Assembly (NCBI RefSeq): GCF_949769195.1
Contig: NZ_OX458333.1
Location: 2,108,001 to 2,172,000 of the forward strand
DNA: 64,000 nucleotides
Direction of reading: 5' to 3'
Source: Methylocaldum szegediense
GTDB taxonomy: Bacteria > Pseudomonadota > Gammaproteobacteria > Methylococcales > Methylococcaceae
Shown here one piece after another: positions 19,720 through 29,822 of this stretch. A model generated the notes under the pieces. The model was not told where the DNA came from and made no database searches. It was given only the letters and a program-made list of their open reading frames with translations. The stretch's first letter is position 1; the number at the start of each line of letters is the position of its first letter. The position numbers and the translations under genes are program-made.

Positions 19720-20002
19720 GGTTTTTCTCCAAACTCAATTGGGTAACGGTGCTAGAGATGGATGTTTTTTGGTTTTCGAATTGGACTGACCTCGTCCGGA
19801 CGCGTTCACGCTGGCACCTGGAACGGAGAGTGAGAACTGACTCGGCAGGCCGGTGATTTCCACCAATTTAAAACTGGAAGGTGGGACGCCAGCAGTGTTT
19901 TTGTCCCGGCTATTGCGCCAAGTCGGCGGTTCGAATATAGCAAACTCGTCCTTCGTTATCCAGATTGTTGAAACCGAACGATCTACGCGCTAGCGTAGCG
20001 CC

Positions 20003-20142
20003 TTAAGGACGCTCTGGACCATAACTCCTCTCCTTTATTGCACGCGCGAGCGCCGCTAGCGGCTCAGCACAGGAAAAGGGCTAAATGATTGAGTTGGCCG
20101 AGGGGCCGTTGGCGTGAGTCAGCTTAATCAGAGCATCCTTGA
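20003..20142. repeat. Short member of the inverted-repeat-bounded element family
   Basis: TTAAGGACGCTCTG at 20003-20016 pairs with CAGAGCATCCTTGA at 20129-20142 (12 of 14 positions). The interior GCACGCGCGAGCGCCGCT resembles the larger copy at 9314-9681. It ends 20 bases before the start of the next gene. Confidence 0.45.
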
Positions 20143-20161
20143 CATGTAGCGAGGCAGCGAG

Positions 20162-20575
20162 ATGTACACGAAAGAAGTCTTTTATCGTACCCAGGAACTC
20201 AAGCGGGAACGCCATCGTCTGGCCGCCACCGTCTACAACCGCTGCAAGACGCTGCTCTATCGAAGTGGCGAAAACGCTTTGTTCGTTCCGATCCGCAGCA
20301 TGCAATACCTGGCCGTAATCGATCCCGAAGAAATCGTCTTTCTGGACGGCGCCGTGTCTCGTAGCAAAATCGTCCTCGCCTGGCAGACGTTTCGGGCTTC
20401 TGAACGTAGCGCCCTCCACATGCCGGTGTCCTACGAAGCGGTTTTTTACACTGAGGACTCGCTGAACGTCATGCCGCGTATTCAAAGCGAATTTCCGCGT
20501 GCGCTGCGGCAAATGGACGAAAAAATGAGAAGTGCCTCTGCGGGGAAAGCCGATGTCATCCAACTGAAAAAATAG
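20162..20575 (+). CDS. Conserved-looking protein of unknown function
   Basis: I do not recognise this 137-residue protein. It has no signal peptide or membrane helix and mixes short alpha and beta stretches (ERHRLAATVYNRCKTLLYRSG, SMQYLAVIDPEEIVFLDG, LHMPVSYEAVFYTED). Its coding use matches its neighbours. It ends 41 bases before the Lon-like protease gene on the same strand, so co-transcription is likely. GAGG lies 8 bases before the ATG. Confidence 0.65.
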   Translation: MYTKEVFYRTQELKRERHRLAATVYNRCKTLLYRSGENALFVPIRSMQYLAVIDPEEIVFLDGAVSRSKIVLAWQTFRASERSALHMPVSYEAVFYTEDSLNVMPRIQSEFPRALRQMDEKMRSASAGKADVIQLKK

Positions 20576-20616
20576 TTTTCCCCGCCGCTAAAGCCACACT
20601 CTCGATCACATCTCCT

Positions 20617-22971
20617 ATGCCTAACTTTCGCCAAATTCCCGGCCTGGCGCCGGAAGACCTCAAAATGCGCGTTCGCGTGGAGAACCTGCCCTTCGCCACT
20701 ACCGAAGACCTGGAACCGTTCCGAGGCATGCTCGGACAAACCCGCGCCCAAACCGCCATCGCCTTCGGAGTCGCCATGCAACGACCGGGGTACAACATCT
20801 ATGTCATGGGCGAAGCCGGTACTGGGCGTCTTTCACTCGTGACCCAGTACCTCAAGGCGCGGGCTCGCGAACAGCCGGCTCCGAACGATTGGGCTTATAT
20901 CAACAATTTCGACGACCCGCGCAAACCGTTCGCCTTGCAACTTCCTCCGCAACAAGGGAAATCCTTGCTCGCCGACATCGAAACGCTGGTCGACAACCTG
21001 CTCGCAACCTTTCCGGCTACCTTTGAGAATCCGGCCTATCAAAGACGTAAAACGGCCATAGACCGGGAGGTAAAACAACGCTACGACGAGGCACTCGATA
21101 AAGTCGAACGGCGCGCGAAAGACCTCAGGATCGCCCTCTTCCGTGACGGCGACACAGTCGTGTTCAGCCCTTTAATCAACGGCAAGCCGGCAGATGAAGA
21201 CGACTTCGCCACCCTACCGGATGCCGAAAAAACCCGCTTCCACAACCATGTCCGGGAACTCGAGAACTATCTCGATGAACTCCTTTCGGAAATGCCGCAA
21301 TGGAAACGCGAAAGCATCAACCGACTTCGGGAACTCGACAAATCGACCATAGACGAAGCCATAGAACCGCTATTGGCTGGCCTGCAGCAAAAATACGCCG
21401 ACCAGCCCACAGTGTTGCAGTACCTCGCGGACATACGCCGCAGCCTGCCTCGCTTCGTCGCTGAACATCTGACTGAAGACCGTGGGCACGAGCCTCACGA
21501 GGAGGCGGCGAAACGCGCGATCTTGATGGCGCAGTTTGCGCCCCGGCTATTGGTCAGCCACGGCCCCGATGCCGGCGCACCCGTGATCTACGAGGCGAAT
21601 CCCAACCATCCCAACCTCTTTGGCCGCCTCGAATACGTCAACGAACAAGGCACTCTGACCACGCATTACCAGTTGATTTATCCCGGCGCGATGCACTTGG
21701 CCAACGGCGGCTATTTGATCGTCGAAGCCGAGAAAGTGCTCGCCGAACCTCGTGTCTGGCCGACCTTGAAGCGAACGCTCAAGACCCGACAGCTCCGGAT
21801 TGAGCTTCCCAGAGAAGACCAGCCTCCTGTCGCGCCGACGCTCGATCCGGACGTGATTCCGCTGTCCGTCAAGCTCGTGCTGATCGGCTCACGCGAGCTT
21901 TATTACTTTCTGCAAGCCATGGACCCGGAGTTCAACGAACTCTTTCGGGTTCTCGCGGAATTCGACGACGATTTCCCGCTCACATCCGCATCGTTGCTCG
22001 ATTTTGCTCGGTTGGTCAAAACTCACGCCGAAGCCGACGGGTTCAAACCTCTGACTGCGGATGCCGTTGCCCGGCTGATCGAGTTCAGCTCGCGACAGGC
22101 AGAACACCAGGAACGCCTTTCCGCGCGGGTGCACGACGTGTTTGAACTCGTTGCAGAAGCGGAGCAATTCCGCGCGCTGGAAGGCGCTGAAATGATCAGC
22201 GAACGACATGTCCAGAAAGCGCTTGCTGCGAAGGAAGAACGGCTCGGCCGACTTAGCCGCGTTCTGCTCGAGGACATGCTGAACGACACTATTCTGATCG
22301 ACACCGACGGCGACGCCGTCGGCCGAATCAATGGCCTGACCATCTTAGAAATCGGGGACGTACGATTTGGGATGCCGGCACGCATCACTGCCACCGTTTA
22401 TCCCGGCAGCCGCGGCGTGGTTGACGTCGAACGGGAGGTCGAACTCGGACAAGCCATCCACTCCAAAGGCATCATGATTCTTGCGGGGTATCTCGGCCAT
22501 AAGTACGCCTCGGAGTTTCCACTGGCCGTCTCCGCCAATATTGCTCTGGAGCAATCTTACGGCTACGTCGATGGCGACAGTGCGGCCCTCGCCGAATTGT
22601 GCGCCCTAATTTCGGCGCTGACCGGCATACCGCTCGCGCAAGGTTTCGCCGTCACCGGCTCCATCAACCAATACGGAGAAGTACAGACCGTAGGCGGCGT
22701 CAACGAAAAAATCGAGGGTTTCTTTCGCTTGTGCGAAGCACGAGGGCTTTCCGGAAGACAAGGCGTCATCATTCCCAAAGCCAATGTCCGCAACCTGATG
22801 CTGAAGGACGATGTGGTCGAGGCCGTACGCCGCCGCGAGTTCGTCATTCACGCGGTGAGTTCAGTGGACCAGACCGTGGAATTGCTGACCGGACAAAAAG
22901 CCGATGACGTCAATCGCCTCGCCGTAGCCAAACTACAGCAGATGGCGAAACACGCGGAACGAAAACCTTAG
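20617..22971 (+). CDS. Lon-family AAA+ protease (LonH/YcbZ-like)
   Basis: A 784-residue ATP-dependent serine protease related to E. coli YcbZ rather than canonical Lon. The N-terminal AAA module has a degenerate P-loop GEAGTGRLSL near 67-76, where the usual GK[ST] is GR. The AAA_32 segment follows (NPNHPNLFGRLEYVNEQG, YPGAMHLANGGYLIVEAE). The C-terminal Lon domain carries Ser in DGDSAALAEL near 654 and Lys in GGVNEKIEGF near 697, forming the Ser-Lys dyad. It is distinct from the Lon at 33.5 kb. The missing P-loop lysine questions its ATPase activity, although the family commonly has this feature. Confidence 0.88.
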   Translation: MPNFRQIPGLAPEDLKMRVRVENLPFATTEDLEPFRGMLGQTRAQTAIAFGVAMQRPGYNIYVMGEAGTGRLSLVTQYLKARAREQPAPNDWAYINNFDDPRKPFALQLPPQQGKSLLADIETLVDNLLATFPATFENPAYQRRKTAIDREVKQRYDEALDKVERRAKDLRIALFRDGDTVVFSPLINGKPADEDDFATLPDAEKTRFHNHVRELENYLDELLSEMPQWKRESINRLRELDKSTIDEAIEPLLAGLQQKYADQPTVLQYLADIRRSLPRFVAEHLTEDRGHEPHEEAAKRAILMAQFAPRLLVSHGPDAGAPVIYEANPNHPNLFGRLEYVNEQGTLTTHYQLIYPGAMHLANGGYLIVEAEKVLAEPRVWPTLKRTLKTRQLRIELPREDQPPVAPTLDPDVIPLSVKLVLIGSRELYYFLQAMDPEFNELFRVLAEFDDDFPLTSASLLDFARLVKTHAEADGFKPLTADAVARLIEFSSRQAEHQERLSARVHDVFELVAEAEQFRALEGAEMISERHVQKALAAKEERLGRLSRVLLEDMLNDTILIDTDGDAVGRINGLTILEIGDVRFGMPARITATVYPGSRGVVDVEREVELGQAIHSKGIMILAGYLGHKYASEFPLAVSANIALEQSYGYVDGDSAALAELCALISALTGIPLAQGFAVTGSINQYGEVQTVGGVNEKIEGFFRLCEARGLSGRQGVIIPKANVRNLMLKDDVVEAVRRREFVIHAVSSVDQTVELLTGQKADDVNRLAVAKLQQMAKHAERKP

Positions 22972-23040
22972 CGCGTTTTCATCGCTGATATACACCCAAA
23001 AAGGAAGCTGCCTCCGGCAGCAGTTTATTTTTTAAGCGGG

Positions 23041-23250
23041 TCTCGCCCCGCCGGCGAGTTACTTTTCTTTGCGTGCCCAAAGAAAAGTAACCAAAAGAAA
23101 GGGCACCCGGATGGCGCGCTGATCCTGCGCGTCGCCGGCTGGAGCCGGGGGCGACAGAAGGCACGTCCCTGTACCTCTGTCGCCGCACGCGATCCTTCGC
23201 GTGCCCCTTCGGGCGATTCCGGCTCCAGCCGACGATGCTCGGGCGCGCCA
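23041..23250. repeat. Hairpin-rich dispersed repeat (non-coding)
   Basis: A perfect 13-base inverted repeat, TTACTTTTCTTTG at 23059-23071 and its complement at 23078-23090, is followed by nested pairs. These are GGCGCGC 23113-23119 with 23243-23249, GGCTGGAGCCGG 23137-23148 with 23219-23230, GGCGACAGA 23150-23158 with 23176-23184, and GCACGCG 23185-23191 with 23198-23204. The same sequence type is widespread between genes of gamma- and betaproteobacteria (from memory). No protein is likely here. Confidence 0.7.
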
Positions 23251-23452
23251 TACGGAAAAATTTTTTCATTCGCTACATCGGATTAGAAAACGCTCTAACG
23301 TGTCCGCGGCACTATTACTGTGCCGTAGCGGTGTTCTCTTTCGGGCACGTTGGGAACCCAATTTAGAATTAGGCGTGTCTGCTAACCGCTTGTTGCTATT
23401 ACGGTTAGCTAGATTTGAGCTACTTTGCTCCACCGTACCGCGAGCAAAGCTC
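23251..23452. other. No feature recognised
   Basis: AT-richer sequence between the hairpin repeat and the broken STM4504-like gene. I see no gene, terminator or repeat in it. Confidence 0.4.
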
Positions 23453-24123
23453 CTATTTCGTAGCTTGATGCGCTTCGACCAAGAAGAGGATGGTCGTAGC
23501 AGTGAGGTTCAGCGTATATCGAGCTAAGTATTCCGGCACTGCGAACGGCGATGTGCCTTGTCCGTGACCACCGTTCTTGTTTCGCAAAGTTGGTATGCCA
23601 TTTTCGAGCAACGACCGAATAGATGAGAACTGTGAATCGAAATAGGCAGGGAAAAGGCCGTTGCTCATGCAGGTGGCTATAAGGTTCTTCGCTGTATCTG
23701 TCGGACTTGTCGGCCAGTCACGAAGAGTACAGATAGTTTTCATTGTACTTTCGAATGCCTTTAAAGCTTCTACGAGGCATTCCTTGTAACGCCCGTGGCG
23801 ATAGTGCTCGTGGGCTTTTAGGAACTCTTCGTTTGCTCCTTCGAAATCCTTGTCGCGCAGAAGTGCTAGCGTAGGTTTGACCGCTTCCGCATGCAGGAAA
23901 CGCGAGTCAACACGAATAATCTCGCCTGACTCAAACTGATAGCCAACTCCGTGTTCTTTAAAGCGCTCATTAAGCTCCGTTACCGCGTGGGCGGGCTCGA
24001 TTTGTCGTATGGTGTAAACTCGGTAGGAGTTTTTCCGCGCGATATGCTTCTGAATAACCTTGAAGCACAAAACTCTACGACATCCAATGCGCGCTCAACC
24101 GATTCTTCTTGTAAAAAGAAATT
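23453..24123 (-). pseudogene. STM4504/CBY_0614-type protein, C-terminal fragment
   Basis: About 205 codons of the C-terminal two thirds of an STM4504/CBY_0614 family gene. The C-terminus has the Abi-C/HEPN-like pattern (YKECLVEALKAFESTMKTIC, LRNKNGGHGQG, ILFLVEAHQATK). Joining it to the N-terminal fragment at 25168-25443 by removing the IS1595 copy and one target repeat restores about 20 further codons (FFLQEESVERALDVVEF). A frameshift near 24070-24085 then breaks the frame (two extra bases or one missing). The gene is therefore broken twice. Function of the family is unknown; the fold suggests abortive-infection relatives. Confidence 0.8.
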
Positions 24124-25167
24124 CTGATTAGCGATGAACGTCAGCCAAGCGAAGTCGCCACTCGGCTCGGGGTTGAGTCAACATCGCAGCACGGGCCAGC
24201 CGTCGAAGCAGAATTTTGAGATCGAAACGCCGATTGAAACGATATTGGAACTCGGCCAGATATCGCTTGGCATATTTCCTAAATTTGATCGCATGATAGG
24301 TGCCGGAAAGGGCGGTCTTCAGGTTGCTCAACAGCGTGTTGACCCAACGAAACGCCGGATGTTGGGCCGATGGCCGCCCAGAGCCCAGAATCAGGCGTTG
24401 ATGCCCCGCGATGACCTGGTGCACGCTCCGAAACCCGCTCAGGCCATCGGTGAGGGCGTAGGTCGACGGGGCCAAGGCGCGTTGGGCCGAGTCCGCGATC
24501 GCCTGCTGGGTGAACGGCAGGGGATCAAGGCGCACAAACCATGGGTGACCGTCGTCCGTGGTTTGTACCGCCATCACAAAGCTGACTTTGTTTTCGCAAC
24601 CCCGTCCGCGTTTCCCGGACCGTTCACCGCCCAGGTAAGCATCGTCAATCTCGACCCGCCCGGTCAATTGTCGATCCGCTTCCTGCTCCGCCATCACCTG
24701 GATCAGCTTATGTTTCACCAGCCAGGCGGTGCGATAACACACTCCGAGATGACGCATCAATTCCAGTGCTGAGACATTGTTCTTGGCCTGGGTCAGGAGA
24801 TACATCGCCAGAAACCAGGTAGAGAGCGGCAGCTTGGTCGCTTCGAAGATCGTCCCAGCGGTCAGCGTCGTTTGCTTTCGGCAGTGCCCGCATTGCCAGT
24901 ATTTTCGCCCGCTCCGTTCGAACGCCGTGTGGTGCGCGCCACCACAGGCTGGGCAGCGGAAATCCTCCGGCCAGCGTAGGGCTTCCAGTGCCGCTTCGCA
25001 TTGCTCTTCACGGCCGTATTGGGCCAGAAACTCGGCCAACGACAACCCCTTTTGAAATTGCACTCGGTTCATCGGCATGGGACACCTCTTTTGTGATCGA
25101 TGCCCCTAGTCTAAGCCCCCTAGTGGCTCACAGCGTGAGCCGATACTGAACTTCATCGCTAATCAGG
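24124..25167 (-). mobile_element. IS1595-family insertion sequence
   Basis: The ends are inverted repeats: CTGATTAGCGATGA at 24124-24137 is exactly complemented at 25153-25166, with matches extending about 8 bases further inwards. AAAGAAATT occurs directly on both sides (24115-24123 and 25168-25176), consistent with the 8-base target duplication of this family plus one coincident base. The insert lies inside an STM4504-type gene. The single transposase gene looks intact. Confidence 0.88.
24128..25078 (-). CDS. IS1595-family transposase
   Basis: A 316-residue transposase. It has the N-terminal zinc ribbon CPACGGAHH then CGHCRKQ (about 42-66), the ISXO2-like domain with the first catalytic residues in VEIDDAYLGGERSGK near 145, the second Asp in YALTDGLSGF, and an Asn/His-type third position near FRWVNTLLSNLKTAL. 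The gene ends only a few bases from the left terminal repeat. It appears full length and may be active. Confidence 0.93.
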   Translation of the reverse strand: MPMNRVQFQKGLSLAEFLAQYGREEQCEAALEALRWPEDFRCPACGGAHHTAFERSGRKYWQCGHCRKQTTLTAGTIFEATKLPLSTWFLAMYLLTQAKNNVSALELMRHLGVCYRTAWLVKHKLIQVMAEQEADRQLTGRVEIDDAYLGGERSGKRGRGCENKVSFVMAVQTTDDGHPWFVRLDPLPFTQQAIADSAQRALAPSTYALTDGLSGFRSVHQVIAGHQRLILGSGRPSAQHPAFRWVNTLLSNLKTALSGTYHAIKFRKYAKRYLAEFQYRFNRRFDLKILLRRLARAAMLTQPRAEWRLRLADVHR

Positions 25168-25443
25168 AAAGAAATTGAAGATGGCGTCCTGGTCTGATTT
25201 AGGAGACTTGATCAGCGTGAACACGCCATATTCCCTACAGAGGATCTGGTGGACAGACTTGTACGCTTGTACAGCGTGATTTGAGCGGTATCTATCCTTA
25301 TCGACGCCGAATGCATCTCGAATGATGTAAATGATCTGCACCCGCAGCGATTGCGGCAGAGTATCGTAGACGTAGACATCAGGCATTTCGCCGCGAGCAC
25401 GCTTCTGCCGCTTAGAGAAAAGTTCGACGACTCCCACAGGCAT
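25168..25443 (-). pseudogene. STM4504/CBY_0614-type protein, N-terminal fragment
   Basis: This begins with the family's typical start MPVGVVELFSKRQKRARGE, followed by PDVYVYDTLPQSLRVQIIYII. It runs to AIFNFF, where the IS1595 element interrupts it; the frame then stops within the element (PD-stop at 25159). The C-terminal part lies at 23453-24123. Nothing suggests the fragment is functional. Confidence 0.8.
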
Positions 25444-25474
25444 TCCTCAATGGCAATAGAGCATCCATAAATTT

Positions 25475-25564
25475 TGGCGGTGGGTCAGGGATTCAAACCC
25501 TGGAAGAACTTGCCCCCTTGCTAGTTTTCAAGCCCTGTGTAATCTACCACTCGGAGCACCCAGC
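25475..25564 (-). pseudogene. Decayed tRNA-Ser(UGA)
   Basis: A 90-base stretch has tRNA-Ser length and layout: a 3' end GCCA, a perfect T arm (CAGGG, loop TTTGAAT, CCCTG), a long variable arm, and the anticodon loop CTTGAAA with anticodon TGA. The acceptor stem GCTGGGT/ACCCACC has one mismatch. The D stem (TCC against TAC) and the anticodon stem (CAGGG against ACTAG) no longer pair. I read it as a pseudogene or relic of an integration site rather than a working tRNA. Confidence 0.55.
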
Positions 25565-25734
25565 ATGTTCTATGACGTTGTAACGATCTGCTCTACGGCA
25601 TCACGTTATAGCGCCGGCATACGACACTTACACGTTGTATTTATTTAGCTCCGGCTTCGCCAATTTTAGTAGGTCGGCAATCCTTCGCCGACGTAAGTAA
25701 AAATTTCAATTTACTGAGCAGGCCACTCACGGCG

Positions 25735-27055
<1,321 letters not shown>

Positions 27056-27059
<4 letters not shown>

Positions 27060-28369
27060 CTTGCTCCGCCACCGACCAGTACTGTCTGGATCTTGTCCGG
27101 ATCGATCCTCGACCGGAAAGCCCGCTTGATATCCTCACGGGTCACTGCCTGCACCTTCTCGGTAAACTTGGCGAGGTAATCCAGAGGACGATTGTAAAAC
27201 GCGACGGCGGCCACCTGCTCGGTAAGTTTCCGATTGCTGTCCAAGCGCAAGACGAAACCGCCAACGATATTTTTCTTAGCCGCCTCCAACTCTTTGTCGG
27301 TCGGGCCGTTCGCCACGAAATTCTTGATGGTGTCCAAGGCCACGCGCAGGGCTACCTCAGCCTTGTCGTTGCGGGTCTGGAGCCCCATCTCGAACGGCCC
27401 GACCTCCCGAAGCGGCATGAAATAGCTATAGGCGCTGTAGGAGAGGCCGCGCTTCTCCCGGACCTCTTCGCTGATGCGCGAAACCAGGCCGCTGCCACCC
27501 AGGATGTGATTGCCTACGTAAAGTGGGAAATAGTCGGGATCATTCGCCGCCAACCCCAGAATTCCCGCACGCACGTGGGTCTGCTCGGACGGGAATTGCT
27601 GCTTGATGACTCCGGCCGCCTTGACCGGTGTAGGCGACGGCAGCGCCGGCGGAGCGGTGCCTTTCTCGAGTCCCGACAGCAATTTTTCGGCGATGGACTC
27701 CGCGTCCGCTCGAGTCACCTCGCCCACGATCACGACGATGGCATTGCTCGCCACGTAGAAACGCTTGTGGAAATCGACCAGATCCTCCCGGGTCAAGGGC
27801 GTTACGGTTTCAGTAAACCCTTCCTGTGGATGCGCGTACGGATGATCTCCATAGAGTGCCTGAAAAAACGCGATTTCGACGAGTTCGTCCGGTTCCTCGC
27901 CGCGCTGCTTGATTGCGAGCAACGTCCGGTTTTTTTCCCGCTCGAAGTCTTTCTGGTCGAAGCGGGGATGAGCGAGGATTTCCCGAGCCGTTTCCAGGAC
28001 GACCGCGAGCTTTTCAGGATGGGTCAGACTACGCAGCGACAACCAGGCCGAATCCCGAGAAACGCCGGTACTGAGGGATGCACCAACGTTCTCAAGCCGC
28101 TGGGCAATGGCATCGGCATCCCAATCACCCGCACCGGTATCGAGCATGCCGGAGGTGAGAGCCGCGAGACCAAATTTTTCGCCGTCGCGGGCGCTGCCGG
28201 CGTCGAACACGATCTTGACATCCAGCAGCGGCAGACCTTCGGTCCGCACGAAGTAGACACGGCCGCCCTGCGCGGAGACCCAGTGCTGGATTTCCGGCAC
28301 GGCGTGGACCGGTGCGCTGATCAGCACAAACAGAAATACGAGGCATTGGCACACGTGTTTAACGGACAT
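27056..28369 (-). CDS. M16-family peptidase-like protein without the zinc motif
   Basis: A 437-residue protein with a signal peptide (about 1-23, ending VHA) and two M16 half-domains. The position of the zinc motif HxxEH reads GLAALTSGML, so metal binding and catalysis should be lost. It probably acts as the inactive partner of the HxxEH-containing protein encoded immediately upstream, with which it overlaps by 11 bases. A conserved C-domain motif is present (GGSGLVSRISEEVREKRGLSYSAY). Periplasmic location inferred. Confidence 0.9.
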
Positions 28370-29741
28370 GGTCGCCCCCCATCGGTGCAGCCTCTTCCGG
28401 CGCTTTCGCCCCTTCGGGCAATGGCAACGGCTCCAGATACCCCACGGTCAGTCGGTCATCGATCAGGTATTTCTGGGCGACCTTTTGGACCTGTTCAGCA
28501 GTCACAGCATTGACCTTGTCCACGTATTCCCGGACGGTTTGCCAGCCCAATCCAACGGTTTCCGTCGCGCCGAGTTGCATAGCCTGATAAAACATGGAAT
28601 CTCTCTGATAAATGTGGTGAGCCAGCACTTGCGCCTTGACTCGCTCTAACTCTTCAGCGGGAATCGGTTCCTCCTGAAGACGGCGGATTTCCTCGCCGAA
28701 AGCTTTTTCCAAAGCCTGCAAGGTCTTACCTTGGGCGGGCGTCCCCTCCAGCGTGAACAAATTCGACAAGCGAGAATAAAGATGGTAGCCCGCCCCTGCG
28801 GATGCGGCAATCTGATGCCCACGCACCAGACGGCTAGATAGCCGTGCGCTGTTCCCGCCGTCCAGAATACCGGCCGCTACCTCTAAGGCATAAGCCTCCC
28901 AATCCTCTTCCCCTACCGTCCGCAAGGCGGGTGTCTTGTAACCCATCACAAGATACGGCAGCTTGGCCGGCTGACGAACAATGATGCGGCGCATGCCCAA
29001 TTGCTCGACCTCACCCCGCGGCTTGACCACCGGCAGCTTGCTGGGTTTCAGTGGGCCGAAGTATTTCTTGGCCTGCGCGAAAACCTCCTGCGGATTCACA
29101 TCGCCCACCACGACCACCGTAGCATTGTTCGGCGCGTACCAGAGCTCGTACCACGCCTTGAGATCGTCGACGGTTAATCCGCTGATGTCATCCGGCCAGC
29201 CGATGACCGGATTCTTGTAAGGGCTGTTGGTATAGGCGACAGCCTCAAAATGCTCTTCCATCTTGGCGCGCGGTTGGTCGTCTGTACGCAGCCGGCGTTC
29301 TTCCAGAACAACTTGCTGCTCTTTTTCGAACTCCTTCTCGGTTAGAACGAGATTCCGCATACGGTCGGCTTCCAGTTCGAAGCTGACCGGAAGCTTAGTT
29401 TTTTCCAAAGTCTGGAAATAGGCGGTATAGTCTTGCCCGGTGAAAGCGTTTTCTCGACCTCCGTTTGCTGCGATAATACGCGAGAATTCGCCCGGCGGAT
29501 GTTTTTCGGTACCCTTGAACATCATGTGTTCGAGCATGTGCGAAATGCCGGTGATGCCGCCATGTTCATAACTTGCGCCCACTTTGTACCAGACCTGCGT
29601 GACGACTGCCGGCGCACGGTGGTCTTCCTGGACCAAAAGCTTCAACCCGTTATCCAGCCGGAACTCATGAACCGCAGGCTCAGCAGCATGAAGCGAAAGC
29701 GGTAGAACCAGCAAGGCAAGACGGAGTCCGCGAAACTGCAT
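28359..29741 (-). CDS. Zinc-dependent M16 peptidase
   Basis: A 460-residue periplasmic metallopeptidase. ATG 29741 has AGGAGAG upstream and starts a signal peptide (MQFRGLRLALLVLPLSLHAA). The catalytic motif HMLEHMMF lies near residue 70, with the distal Glu in the following 80 residues (LEADRMRNLVLTEKEFEKEQQVVLEE). The C-domain has the R/Y substrate motif. It forms an active/inactive pair with the downstream gene. Its start is 81 bases from the divergent cyoE, where Pseudomonas would have ftsY. Confidence 0.92.
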   Translation of the reverse strand: MQFRGLRLALLVLPLSLHAAEPAVHEFRLDNGLKLLVQEDHRAPAVVTQVWYKVGASYEHGGITGISHMLEHMMFKGTEKHPPGEFSRIIAANGGRENAFTGQDYTAYFQTLEKTKLPVSFELEADRMRNLVLTEKEFEKEQQVVLEERRLRTDDQPRAKMEEHFEAVAYTNSPYKNPVIGWPDDISGLTVDDLKAWYELWYAPNNATVVVVGDVNPQEVFAQAKKYFGPLKPSKLPVVKPRGEVEQLGMRRIIVRQPAKLPYLVMGYKTPALRTVGEEDWEAYALEVAAGILDGGNSARLSSRLVRGHQIAASAGAGYHLYSRLSNLFTLEGTPAQGKTLQALEKAFGEEIRRLQEEPIPAEELERVKAQVLAHHIYQRDSMFYQAMQLGATETVGLGWQTVREYVDKVNAVTAEQVQKVAQKYLIDDRLTVGYLEPLPLPEGAKAPEEAAPMGGDHVR

Positions 29742-29822
29742 TTGACGCTCTCCTAATGTGTTGGGGATTAACGGCGGGTTGCCGAACCAGCGGGTATTGT
29801 AAACGAAGACCGTAGCGAAACG

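Noticed and set aside
22979-23269. A 96-residue minus-strand frame over the hairpin-rich element.
   Set aside because: Translation of a known type of non-coding repeat; the sequence is better explained by nested inverted repeats.
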